Source: G965250275 sp965250275
GTDB lineage: Bacteria > Pseudomonadota > Alphaproteobacteria > Rhodobacterales > Rhodobacteraceae
Length of the DNA: 64,000 nucleotides
Direction of reading: 5' to 3'
Assembly: GCA_965250275.1 (NCBI GenBank)
Contig: OZ252297.1
Span: forward strand, 3,844,001 to 3,908,000
This document shows positions 15,263 through 23,604 of the stretch, in pieces; positions within the stretch are counted from its first letter, which is position 1; every line of letters begins with the position of its first letter. Below the pieces are notes generated by a model, which saw only the letters and a program-made list of their open reading frames with translations, was not told where the DNA came from and searched no databases. The position numbers and the translations under genes are program-made.

Positions 15263-17089
15263 ATGTCTATCAAACCGCCGTTTACAGCGGTCGAGGTCAA
15301 AAGGGCCGCGTCCGGTTTTTACGAAGGGCACAGTATCGAAATCGCGCTTTTGTCAAAGGCGATCATGATCGGTCTGGTGCTTTGGGCGTTGGTATGGCCA
15401 GCAAACGCAAATGGCGTGCTGGGCAGCCTCAACAGCCAGTTGCTCGAAGTCTTCAACAGCTTTTACATCATCATTGTCGGCCTGTTCGTCTTCTTCCTGT
15501 TCATCGTCGCCATCACGCCCAGCACGGGGCGGCGCGTGATGGGAACTCCCGGTGAGAAACCTGAATTCTCCAATTTCTCATGGTTCTCGATGATGTTCGG
15601 GGCCGGTTTGGGCGTGGGCCTTATGGTCTTTGCCACGGCGGAACCGATGGGCCTCTGGGGGTCAAACCCTGTTATCCTGTCGGGTGCTGTCGCCGGTAAC
15701 ACCGAAGAGGCATTGCAGTCGGGATTTCGCTATACCTTCCTGCATTACGGGTTCCACGCCTGGGCCATCTACGTGGTGACAGGTCTGTCGCTGGCTTACT
15801 ACGCCTATACACGTGACATGCCGCTGACCATCCGGACGGCCCTAACGCCAATCTTTGGCAAACTCATGAACGGCTTTCTGGGCCACGTGGTGGATGTTTT
15901 GGGCGTTGTGGCAACGATCCTCGGCGTTTCGGTGACCATCGGCTACGGGGTCTCCCAGTTCATTGACGGGGTTTATGCCATTACGGGCATGGAGTGGGTC
16001 ATGGATATGTCCGGCGAAGCTCCGGCACCCGGAACGGTTGGCCTGATCACCGGGCTTGTTGTGATCATGGGCCTGTCGATCATCTCGGCGGTGTCCGGTG
16101 TGGGCCGAGGGGTGAAATACCTGTCGAACCTGAACCTGGTTTTGTCGCTGATCCTGCTGATGACCTTTGTGATCTTTGGATCGTTCCTGTTCGCGATGAC
16201 CACATATGCGAGTGCCTTTGTCGACTATGTGCTGCACTTCGTGCAGCTCAGCTTTGGCGCCTTTTTCCCGCAATCGGCCGCCGGGTTCGATGCGGCCCTG
16301 CCTGCGGAGGCGGTGCCGTTTGCGAACGAACTGCGCGCCGGGGCTACAAGCCCATGGGGATCGTTCGAAGGCTTCCAGTCCGGATTGGAAGGCGAAGCTG
16401 CCGCATTGCCCGAAAGTGTGCTCGCCGCAGCTTATGCCGCAGGTGAACCCGGTCGTCAGTTCGGCTGGCAGGCTGGTTGGACGACCTTCTACTGGGCCTG
16501 GTGGATCGCGTTCTCGCCCTTTGTCGGCCTCTTTCTGGCCCGCATTTCAAAGGGACGTTCGGTGCGTGAATTCATCCTTGGATGTGTGATCGCACCAGCC
16601 CTGGTCTGCTTTGCATGGATGACCATCCTGGGCGGCACCGCCATCGACCTTGAACTGACCGGCGGCGCGGATGGTGTCATCATCGGCGCCTCCAATACGG
16701 CGAAGCTTTTCGTCACGCTGGGTCAGATGATGAGCGGCGGGCTGCTGGCCGGTCTGACCATCATGTGCGTTGTCCTGATCATGACGTTCCTCGTGACATC
16801 GGCGGACTCCGGTATCCTTGTGATGAACACCATCATGTCGGGTGGCGATCAGCAGGTCGGCAACAAGCACAAGATTGTCTGGGGCCTGATCCTGACCGCC
16901 GTGATCGGGGCGCTGATCATGGCTGCGGGCGAAAACAACCCGATGGATGCGTTGCGGAATGCGATGATCATCGGCGCCCTGCCCTTCACCATGGTCATGG
17001 GACTGATGTGCATCGCCCTGGCAAAGGCGCTCTACAGGGACAGCCAGCGGGAAAAGGCCGGCACGACAGCCGCAGAACCGGCTGAGTAG
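15263..17089 (+). CDS. BCCT-family betaine/carnitine/choline-type transporter
   Basis: 608 residues with about 12 hydrophobic helices. The family signature is GWTTFYWAWWIAFSPFVG then LFLARISKGRSVREF at about residues 402-435; FSMMFGAGLGVGLMVFATAEP occupies the glycine-rich substrate helix (split over residues 111-131). BCCT carriers import compounds with a quaternary N or S such as betaines, choline, DMSP or pyridinium betaines. The loop between the HFVQLSFGAFFPQ helix and the signature is unusually long, about 60 residues, with an acidic Ala/Glu-rich insert. It is last in the LysR-led cluster and is followed by a strong terminator, so it probably imports the substrate that the preceding enzymes degrade. 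The exact substrate cannot be read from sequence. Confidence 0.9.
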   Translation: MSIKPPFTAVEVKRAASGFYEGHSIEIALLSKAIMIGLVLWALVWPANANGVLGSLNSQLLEVFNSFYIIIVGLFVFFLFIVAITPSTGRRVMGTPGEKPEFSNFSWFSMMFGAGLGVGLMVFATAEPMGLWGSNPVILSGAVAGNTEEALQSGFRYTFLHYGFHAWAIYVVTGLSLAYYAYTRDMPLTIRTALTPIFGKLMNGFLGHVVDVLGVVATILGVSVTIGYGVSQFIDGVYAITGMEWVMDMSGEAPAPGTVGLITGLVVIMGLSIISAVSGVGRGVKYLSNLNLVLSLILLMTFVIFGSFLFAMTTYASAFVDYVLHFVQLSFGAFFPQSAAGFDAALPAEAVPFANELRAGATSPWGSFEGFQSGLEGEAAALPESVLAAAYAAGEPGRQFGWQAGWTTFYWAWWIAFSPFVGLFLARISKGRSVREFILGCVIAPALVCFAWMTILGGTAIDLELTGGADGVIIGASNTAKLFVTLGQMMSGGLLAGLTIMCVVLIMTFLVTSADSGILVMNTIMSGGDQQVGNKHKIVWGLILTAVIGALIMAAGENNPMDALRNAMIIGALPFTMVMGLMCIALAKALYRDSQREKAGTTAAEPAE

Positions 17090-17097
17090 TCACACCA

Positions 17098-17131
17098 ATC
17101 AGGCGGGGTTGATGGCCCCGCCTGATTTGTT
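17098..17131 (+). terminator. Intrinsic terminator after the BCCT gene
   Basis: ATCAGGCGGGG pairs perfectly with CCCCGCCTGAT across a 7-base loop, followed by TTGTT, nine bases after the BCCT stop. The 11-bp stem closes the cluster. Confidence 0.8.
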
Positions 17132-17217
17132 CGACCGCGGTTGCATGATCGACAGCTGTCCGGACGTCTGCTTAGCGGACTTTGCGGACATTCGAACCGT
17201 CAACTCTCGGATGGTTA

Positions 17218-17832
17218 CTAGGAAATTACCTTTTCCATTAGTAGCCAGTTTTTGGCAGCGGTTTGCCAGCCTTCTCTAACGACAGCTTCGGTAGCGGTGG
17301 TTTCATAGCCGCGCCTTTTGTAGAAACGAATGGCGGGTAGATTGTTGTCAATGACTAGCAAGCTGATCTTTGGTTTGCCTGCTGACTCACCGAGATGTTC
17401 CGCAATATCCATCAATCGCGATGCCAAACCTCTACCAAAGAACTGCGGGTCCGATGCGATCCCGTGTAAGTACCACGTTCCCTTGGCTTTCGAGAACAGC
17501 GTCATCAATGGCCTCAGTATGTCATCCATACCTGGTACATGGGGGTTCGGTGAATCTGCCATAGGATAGGAGATTAGCATCGCTCCGACCCTGCCTTCGA
17601 CATCGACGACTATCGTATTACCCTCATTGATAAAGGCTTGTTGTGCTCGGCGTCCAAAGTCCTCTGCGGATTCATCTTCTTCTGCTAGTCTTGACCAAAG
17701 ATGCTCAACAAAACCCGGCACAGTGGACTTTGCGAGTGGGAGAATTTCGTCCACGTCACCAAGCGCAGCCATCCTGAACGGTGGCTCGAGCTCAGAATCG
17801 ACATTGGACATGGCAACACCCACGAAAAACAT
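17218..17832 (-). CDS. GNAT-family N-acetyltransferase
   Basis: 204 residues. The acetyl-CoA-binding block is WYLHGIASDPQFFGRGLASR, followed by LLVIDNNLPAIRFYKRRGYE, the usual C-terminal beta-bulge and alpha-4 signature of GNAT enzymes. The acceptor is unknown. Start choice is uncertain: ATG 17832 and ATG 17811 (MSNVDSE) are both possible and neither has a good ribosome-binding site. Hand counts of two 60-base rows give about 46% GC, clearly below the neighbours at about 60%. It stands alone between the BCCT terminator and nrdJ, so it may be a recent acquisition. Confidence 0.75.
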   Translation of the reverse strand: MFFVGVAMSNVDSELEPPFRMAALGDVDEILPLAKSTVPGFVEHLWSRLAEEDESAEDFGRRAQQAFINEGNTIVVDVEGRVGAMLISYPMADSPNPHVPGMDDILRPLMTLFSKAKGTWYLHGIASDPQFFGRGLASRLMDIAEHLGESAGKPKISLLVIDNNLPAIRFYKRRGYETTATEAVVREGWQTAAKNWLLMEKVIS

Positions 17833-18060
17833 GCGACTGAATAGTTCGCGCCATATCTCTTAACACTGGCAGCACTGTTTGTCCGCTTTGGGCTCGAAGC
17901 GGACGTTCGCTGCAGTGCGCCAAGAACCGCTGACAGGACTTCCGCCAGCCATCTGCGTATCTTTGGCTGACTTCTGCGACCGAAGCATGTCGAGCCTATA
18001 AAGAGATCGGAGCGGAGTGAGGCTCAGCGACTGGAGGCTAGGACGAAATTCCCAGGCACC

Positions 18061-20349
18061 TCAACCGCACTTGGAATAGCCGCAACTGCCGCAGGTCATG
18101 CAGCCTTCCTGCATGTGCATGTCATACTGACCGCAGCTGGGGCAGGCCTGCCCGCGCGGTGCGTCCAGGTTCACAACCTGCGCCTTGGGGTCAACTTTCA
18201 GACCCATTCCCTCCCCTTCGATAAAGCCGATGGTGATCAGGTGACGCTCAATAACCCCGCCGATCGCCGCCAGAATGGACGGGATGTACTTGCCCTCCAT
18301 CCACGCGCCGCCCCGCGGATCGAACACCGCCTTGAGCTCTTCCACCACGAAGGAGACGTCGCCGCCCCGCCGGAACACAGCCGAGATCATCCGCGTCAGC
18401 GCCACGGTCCAGGCGAAGTGTTCCATGTTCTTTGAGTTGATAAAGACCTCGAACGGGCGCCGGTGACCATTGATGACGATGTCATTAATGGTCAGGTAAA
18501 TGGCGTGCTCGCTGTCCGGCCATTTGAGCTTGTAGGTGCTGCCTTCGAGCGATTGCGGCCGGTCCAGTGGCTCGGACATGTAGATCACGTCGCCATGTGG
18601 CGTCTGAGGTTCTTCGGGTTCGCGCGTGATGACTTCCGGTGCCGCGGCGCTGCTCTCACTCACGCTGAGAACCGACCCCGTTACATCGTTCGGCCGATAG
18701 GTCGTACATCCTTTGCACCCGGTGTCCCAGGCCATCATGTAGACGTCTTTGAAGTCCTCGAAGTCAATGTCCTCGGGGCAATTGATGGTTTTCGAGATCG
18801 ATGAATCGATCCATGTCTGCGCCGCTGCCTGCATGCGCACATGATCAGCCGGGCTCAGGGTTTGCGCGTTCACGAAGTGGTCGGGCAGTTCGCGATCACC
18901 GAACTTGTCGCGCCACATCTGCACTGCGTAATCCACCACTTCCTCTTCGGTGCGGCTGCCGTCTTTCTGCAAGACTTTGCGCGTATAGGCATAGGCAAAA
19001 ACCGGTTCGATCCCGGATGAGACATTGCCGGCGTAAAGGCTGATCGTGCCGGTTGGTGCGATGGAGGTGAGCAAAGCATTACGGATCCCGTGGGCGCGGA
19101 TTGCCTCGCGCACATCCACGTCCATCGCTTGCATGGCACCCGATTCCAGAAACTTCTCTGCATCGAACAGGGGGAACGCGCCCTTTTCCTGCGCCAGCTC
19201 CACCGAAGCCAGGTACGCGGCCCGGGCAATGGCATGCAGCCAGTGATCCGTCTGTTTGGCGGCGGCCTCTGATCCATAACGCAACCCAACCATCAGCAGC
19301 GCATCCGCCAGTCCGGTGACGCCAAGCCCGATCCGACGCTTGGCGCGAGCCTCTTCTGCCTGTTGCGGCAGTGGAAACTTCGACGCGTCCACCACGTTGT
19401 CCATCATTCGGACGGCCGTGGTGACAAGCTTGGTTAGTGCCCCCTCATCCAGTTCCGCCGCATCGTCGAATGGATCGCGCACCAGCCGGGCCAGGTTGAT
19501 CGACCCCAAAAGGCACGCGCCATAGGGCGGCAAAGGCTGTTCGCCGCACGGATTTGTTGCGGCGATGGTTTCGACATAGTTCAGATTGTTGGCCGCGTTG
19601 ATCCGGTCAATGAAGATCACGCCCGGTTCGGCATAGGTATAGGTCGAGCGCATGATCCGGTTCCACAGATCCTGGGCCCGCACGGTATGATAGACGGTGT
19701 CTCCGAACCGCAGATCCCAGGAGCCGTCGGACTTCACGGCCTCCATAAACGCATCGGTGACCAGCACCGACATGTTGAACATCCGCAATCGGGCCGGGTC
19801 CGACTTGGCGGAAATGAAAGCTTCGATGTCCGGATGGTCGCAGCGCATCGTCGCCATCATCGCCCCGCGGCGCGAGCCAGCGGACATGATGGTCCGACAC
19901 ATCGCATCCCAAACATCCATGAAGGACAACGGACCGGACGCATCGGCCGCGACGCCCTTCACATCAGCCCCTTTTGGCCGGATGGTCGAGAAATCATATC
20001 CGATGCCGCCGCCCTGTTGCATGGTGAGCGCGGCTTCTTTCAGCATTTCGAAAATGCCGGACATGCTGTCGGGGATGGTTCCCATCACGAAGCAGTTGAA
20101 CAGCGTCACCTGTCGCGCAGTGCCCGCACCCGCGGTGATCCGACCCGCTGGCAAGTACTTGAAGTCCTCCAACGCGTCGTAAAAGATCTCTTCCCAGTGA
20201 CCGGGATCCTCTTCGACTTTCGAGAGATCACGCGCGATCCGCCGCCAGGTGTCCTCGACGCTGACGTCAATGGGCGCGCCCTCGGCATCCTTAAAGCGGT
20301 ACTTCATGTCCCAGATCTGTTCAGCAATCGGCGCGGCAAAGCGGGTCAT
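18061..20349 (-). CDS. nrdJ: Adenosylcobalamin-dependent (class II) ribonucleotide reductase
   Basis: 762 residues. Recognisable parts are LPAGRITAGAGTARQVTLFN near the N-terminus (split over residues 64-83), GSRRGAMMATMRCDHPD, the active-site ATNPCGEQPLPPYGAC, and IAPTGTISLYAGNVSSGIEP. A C-terminal Cys-rich tail (CPSCGQYDMHMQEGCMTCG) serves reduction. It makes dNTP precursors using B12 and needs no oxygen. The frame is open to 20391, but ATG 20349 (MTRFAAPIAEQIWD) fits the family and follows AAGGG. There is no intein. I saw no cobalamin riboswitch or NrdR box in the 118 bp between it and the divergent DUF1489 gene. Confidence 0.95.
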   Translation of the reverse strand: MTRFAAPIAEQIWDMKYRFKDAEGAPIDVSVEDTWRRIARDLSKVEEDPGHWEEIFYDALEDFKYLPAGRITAGAGTARQVTLFNCFVMGTIPDSMSGIFEMLKEAALTMQQGGGIGYDFSTIRPKGADVKGVAADASGPLSFMDVWDAMCRTIMSAGSRRGAMMATMRCDHPDIEAFISAKSDPARLRMFNMSVLVTDAFMEAVKSDGSWDLRFGDTVYHTVRAQDLWNRIMRSTYTYAEPGVIFIDRINAANNLNYVETIAATNPCGEQPLPPYGACLLGSINLARLVRDPFDDAAELDEGALTKLVTTAVRMMDNVVDASKFPLPQQAEEARAKRRIGLGVTGLADALLMVGLRYGSEAAAKQTDHWLHAIARAAYLASVELAQEKGAFPLFDAEKFLESGAMQAMDVDVREAIRAHGIRNALLTSIAPTGTISLYAGNVSSGIEPVFAYAYTRKVLQKDGSRTEEEVVDYAVQMWRDKFGDRELPDHFVNAQTLSPADHVRMQAAAQTWIDSSISKTINCPEDIDFEDFKDVYMMAWDTGCKGCTTYRPNDVTGSVLSVSESSAAAPEVITREPEEPQTPHGDVIYMSEPLDRPQSLEGSTYKLKWPDSEHAIYLTINDIVINGHRRPFEVFINSKNMEHFAWTVALTRMISAVFRRGGDVSFVVEELKAVFDPRGGAWMEGKYIPSILAAIGGVIERHLITIGFIEGEGMGLKVDPKAQVVNLDAPRGQACPSCGQYDMHMQEGCMTCGSCGYSKCG

Positions 20350-20413
20350 GGTGCGATTCCCTTGTTTCAGAGGAAGCTCAAGATAACCCAAACGCAGGAC
20401 TCAACACAACAGT

Positions 20414-20441
20414 TTGCAGCCCGTCGCAGGCGCGCTACTAT
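20414..20441 (+). promoter_or_regulatory. Candidate promoter for the DUF1489 gene
   Basis: TTGCAG at 20414-20419 and TACTAT at 20436-20441 are spaced by 16 bases, and a TATATAA run overlaps the -10. Transcription would begin about 20 bases before GTG 20468. The same interval must also carry the nrdJ promoter. Confidence 0.4.
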
Positions 20442-20467
20442 ATAAGGCGTGGCTTGGGGGCGACTCT

Positions 20468-20899
20468 GTGGATAAGACTGTCAATCTGATCAAACTGTCC
20501 GTTGGCACCGAAAGTGTCGAGGGTCTGGCCGCCTGGCATGCGACAAAAGCGGCACAGACGGCGGACTATTTGCCCTGCCACGTCACCCGGATGTGGCCCA
20601 AACGCACCGAAGAGGTGCTGAATGGCGGATCAATCTACTGGGTGATCAAAGGATTGGTGCAATGCCGCCAGCGCATCCTGCGGCTGGACGAAGTGATCGG
20701 ATCCGATGGCATTCGCCGGTGCGCGATCGTGCTGGAACCGGAACTGCACCGTACCCAGTCAGCGACCAAACGCCCGTTTCAGGGCTGGCGCTACCTCAAC
20801 CCTGCGGACGCCCCGCCGGATCTGCCCAAGGGGCGCGCTCAGGAAGACCCGCTGCCGCCCGAACTGAACCGGGCGCTGGCGGAAATCGGGGTGCTCTGA
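20468..20899 (+). CDS. DUF1489 family protein
   Basis: 143 residues beginning VDKTVNLIKLSVGTESVE, the characteristic DUF1489 opening, then TRMWPKRTEEVLNGGSIYWVIKG and a C-terminal KRPFQGWRYLNPADAPPDLP. The family is widespread in alphaproteobacteria and has no established function that I know of. I use GTG 20468, which has a GGGGG stretch upstream and gives the family's normal N-terminus; an ATG at 20414 in the same frame lies in the promoter. It diverges from nrdJ and converges on the acyl-CoA synthetase gene with a 14-bp gap. Confidence 0.8.
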   Translation: MDKTVNLIKLSVGTESVEGLAAWHATKAAQTADYLPCHVTRMWPKRTEEVLNGGSIYWVIKGLVQCRQRILRLDEVIGSDGIRRCAIVLEPELHRTQSATKRPFQGWRYLNPADAPPDLPKGRAQEDPLPPELNRALAEIGVL

Positions 20900-20913
20900 C
20901 GCTGTCGCTCTGA

Positions 20914-22740
20914 TCAGCGGTACAAATCTTCGATTTGCTCGGCGTAGATGTCGTAGATTTTCGCACGACGGACTTTCATCGTCGCTGTCACTTCGCCATC
21001 GTCATGGTCCAACTCTTTGGGCATGAGCCAGACCTTCTTGATCTGCTCGACCCGCGCGAGGTCCGCGTTCTGTTTCTCGACCTCTGCTTCGATCAGCGCC
21101 TGCACCTGCGGATGCTCTGCCAATGATCGGAACGTGGTATAGGCAATCCCCTGACCCTCGGCCCAGAGACGAACCGTGTCCATGTCGATCTGGACCAGCG
21201 CGGCCACATAAGGACGCCGATCCGCGATCACGATGACTTCTTTGATGTAGGGCGACGCCTTGATCACGTTTTCGATCAGCGAGGGCGACAGGTTCTTGCC
21301 CGCCGCGTTGATCATGATGTCCTTCTTCCGGTCGATCAGCGACCACGAGCCATCGGCATGCGCCTGCCCCACGTCCCCGGTGTGCAGCCAGCCGTCCACT
21401 ATCGTTTCGGCCGTGGCTTTCGGGTTGTTGTAATACCCCTTGAAGATGGAGCCGCCCTTGACCAGCAATTCGCCATCGTCACCGAGTTTCGCCTCCAGAC
21501 CATGCACGGCGAACCCGAGGCGCCCTTCGGAGTTTCCCCAGGCAGGCTGAATCATGCCAACCCCCGAGGTTTCCGACATGCCCCATGCCTCTCGGATGTT
21601 CACGCCGATGCCGCGCATGAACGCCAGCAGATCACCCGAAATCGGCGCGGCGGCGGATATCGCGAAACTCACGCGACCCAATCCCAGATAGGAGCGGATG
21701 TGCCGGTAGATCAGCGCGTCCCAGAACGCATGCGCGGCGCGGTCGAGCATCGACCAGCTGTCGCGCCGACGGGCGCCGCGCGCCATGCCTGATTTCAGCG
21801 CGTAGAGTGTAAGCGGGCGACGAATGGCACCAGCGGTCTGGGCCTGCACCAAAACGCCTGCCTGCATTTTCTCCCAGATGCGCGGCACACCGAAGAATAT
21901 CTGGGGGGCCACTTCGCGCAGATCCAGCGTGATCGTCCGCAGACTTTCACCGAAGTTCATCACGAACTCTTTGCTCAACCCGTTCATAACGGTGACCGCT
22001 TGCTCGGCAATGTGGCAAAGCGGCAGGTAGCTAAGAACATCCGTACCGGGGCCATAGCTGCGAAACACGTCCTGCGCTGTGACCGACCCGGCGGACAGAT
22101 TGGCGAACGAGATCTCGGCCGCCTTGGGCAAACCTGTGGACCCGGACGTGAACACCATCATCGCCGTATCTTCGGGTTTGATGCCCGCCTTTCGCGCGAG
22201 AACGTCATCACCCGCCTGACCGTTCAGCATCGCGCGGCCCTTGGCCAGCACCTCGTCCCAGGTCTTCAGGTTCAACTCATCCACGCCCTTGCAGCCCTTG
22301 GCGTTGAAAACGATCAGCTGTTGCAGTTTTGGAATACGACCGCGCAGTTCGATGATTTTGTCCAGCTGCTCCTGATCCTCGATGAAGAGGATCGTGCTGT
22401 CTGATGCGTTGATCAGATGATCGAGCTCTGCGGCCGGGCTTGTCGGATACATGCCCACAATGACGCCGCCTGCGGCACTGATACCGAATTGGGCCTGCAC
22501 CCATTCGCTGCGGTTCTCCGACAGGATCCCGACATGATCGCCGGGCTGCATGCCCAGGCTGATCAGGCCGGCAGCTGCGGCATGCATGATCTCTTCGACA
22601 TCGGACCAGGTGAATTCGTTCCAGATCCCGAACTCCTTTTGCCGCATCGCGACGGCGTTCGGACGCTCAACCGCATGATCAGAGACCATTTGCGGCGTGC
22701 TGCGGAAGCCACTCTGGACGTTATGGACATCAAACGGCAT
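20914..22740 (-). CDS. Long-chain acyl-CoA synthetase (AMP-forming)
   Basis: 608 residues of the ANL superfamily. The P-loop-like motif is MMVFTSGSTGLPKAAE. YLPLCHIAEQ follows, then the A5-type AWGMSETSG, WLHTGDVGQ, and the hinge and C-terminal motif SLIDRKKDIMINAAGKNLSP. It activates a carboxylic acid to its CoA ester. It lies 10 bp downstream of livF and is probably the last gene of the livGHMKF unit, suggesting the ABC system imports a carboxylate that is then thioesterified. The exact acid is unknown; the family resemblance is to FadD15-like long-chain ligases. GAGGAG precedes ATG 22740. Confidence 0.85.
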   Translation of the reverse strand: MPFDVHNVQSGFRSTPQMVSDHAVERPNAVAMRQKEFGIWNEFTWSDVEEIMHAAAAGLISLGMQPGDHVGILSENRSEWVQAQFGISAAGGVIVGMYPTSPAAELDHLINASDSTILFIEDQEQLDKIIELRGRIPKLQQLIVFNAKGCKGVDELNLKTWDEVLAKGRAMLNGQAGDDVLARKAGIKPEDTAMMVFTSGSTGLPKAAEISFANLSAGSVTAQDVFRSYGPGTDVLSYLPLCHIAEQAVTVMNGLSKEFVMNFGESLRTITLDLREVAPQIFFGVPRIWEKMQAGVLVQAQTAGAIRRPLTLYALKSGMARGARRRDSWSMLDRAAHAFWDALIYRHIRSYLGLGRVSFAISAAAPISGDLLAFMRGIGVNIREAWGMSETSGVGMIQPAWGNSEGRLGFAVHGLEAKLGDDGELLVKGGSIFKGYYNNPKATAETIVDGWLHTGDVGQAHADGSWSLIDRKKDIMINAAGKNLSPSLIENVIKASPYIKEVIVIADRRPYVAALVQIDMDTVRLWAEGQGIAYTTFRSLAEHPQVQALIEAEVEKQNADLARVEQIKKVWLMPKELDHDDGEVTATMKVRRAKIYDIYAEQIEDLYR

Positions 22741-22750
22741 GTCAGTCTCC

Positions 22751-23548
22751 TCAGCTCAACCAGCGTTTCCGGCGTTTGTAATGTTTGACATCCCGGAACG
22801 ACTGACGATCTTCAGAGCCGTCCTCAGAAATGCCCAGATAGAACGACTGGATGTCTTTGTCGTTGCGCAGTTTTTCGACATCGCCTTCCATCACGATCTG
22901 CCCGCTTTCCATGATGTAGCCATAGTCCGCGACCCCGAATGCAACGCCAGCGTTCTGTTCGACCAACAGGATCGAGACACCGTCTTCGTCGTTCAGGCGC
23001 CGGATCGTTCCAAAAATCTCTTCCACGATTTTCGGGGCCAGTCCCAGGCTCGGTTCATCCATCAGGATCAGTTCGGGCTGTGCGATCATCGCCCGGCCAA
23101 AAGCCAGCATCTGTTGCTCGCCCCCGGACAGGTACCCGGCAATCTGTTTGCGGCGCTCATGAAGGCGCGGGAAGAACGCATAGACCTTGTCGTAGTCCGC
23201 TTTCGCGTTGCGGCGGTCCAGCGCATAAGAGGCCGCAATCAGATTGTCCTCCACCGTCATTTCGGTAAAGACACGGCGCCCTTCGCGCACATGAAACAGG
23301 CCCTGCTGGACAAGTTTGTCGGGCTGTACGGTAAGGATCGACTTGCCCTTGAAGTTGATCCGCCCCTCGCCGATTTGGCCGTTTTCCAACGCCAAAAGGT
23401 TGGACGCGGCCTTTAGGGTCGTGGTTTTGCCGGCGCCATTGGTGCCCAGCAGCGTGACAATCTTGCCGTCAGGCACTTCCAGAGACAGACCGCGCAGCGC
23501 CTGCACGGTGTGGTAATACGTCACTTCGATGTTTTCGATCGTCAGCAT
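22751..23548 (-). CDS. livF: Branched-chain-type ABC transporter ATP-binding protein (LivF-like)
   Basis: 265 residues. Walker A GTNGAGKTTT, signature YLSGGEQQMLAFGRAM and Walker B LILMDEPSLGLAP mark a complete ABC ATPase of the LivF type. The C-terminus carries an extra basic tail (SEDRQSFRDVKHYKRRKRW) beyond the usual end, seen in some HAAT systems linked to acyl-CoA ligases. It pairs with LivG to power the LivHM channel. It is separated from the binding-protein gene upstream by 56 bp containing a strong hairpin. Confidence 0.9.
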   Translation of the reverse strand: MLTIENIEVTYYHTVQALRGLSLEVPDGKIVTLLGTNGAGKTTTLKAASNLLALENGQIGEGRINFKGKSILTVQPDKLVQQGLFHVREGRRVFTEMTVEDNLIAASYALDRRNAKADYDKVYAFFPRLHERRKQIAGYLSGGEQQMLAFGRAMIAQPELILMDEPSLGLAPKIVEEIFGTIRRLNDEDGVSILLVEQNAGVAFGVADYGYIMESGQIVMEGDVEKLRNDKDIQSFYLGISEDGSEDRQSFRDVKHYKRRKRWLS

Positions 23549-23572
23549 AAGCGGCTCCGGAAGACAGCGAAC

Positions 23573-23593
23573 GCGGCCCCGGACCGGGGCCGC
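23573..23593 (-). repeat. Intercistronic hairpin between livK and livF
   Basis: GCGGCCCCG pairs perfectly with CGGGGCCGC across a 3-base loop, immediately after the binding-protein stop codon. No T-run follows, so it is not a full terminator. It more likely stabilises the upstream message and lowers read-through, giving more binding protein than ATPase. Confidence 0.55.
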
Positions 23594-23604
23594 GCAGTTT
23601 CAGT

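Noticed and set aside
20350..20467. Cobalamin riboswitch or NrdR box upstream of nrdJ
   Set aside because: The interval is only 118 bp and shared with a divergent gene; no B12-box-like sequence and no convincing NrdR palindrome were found.
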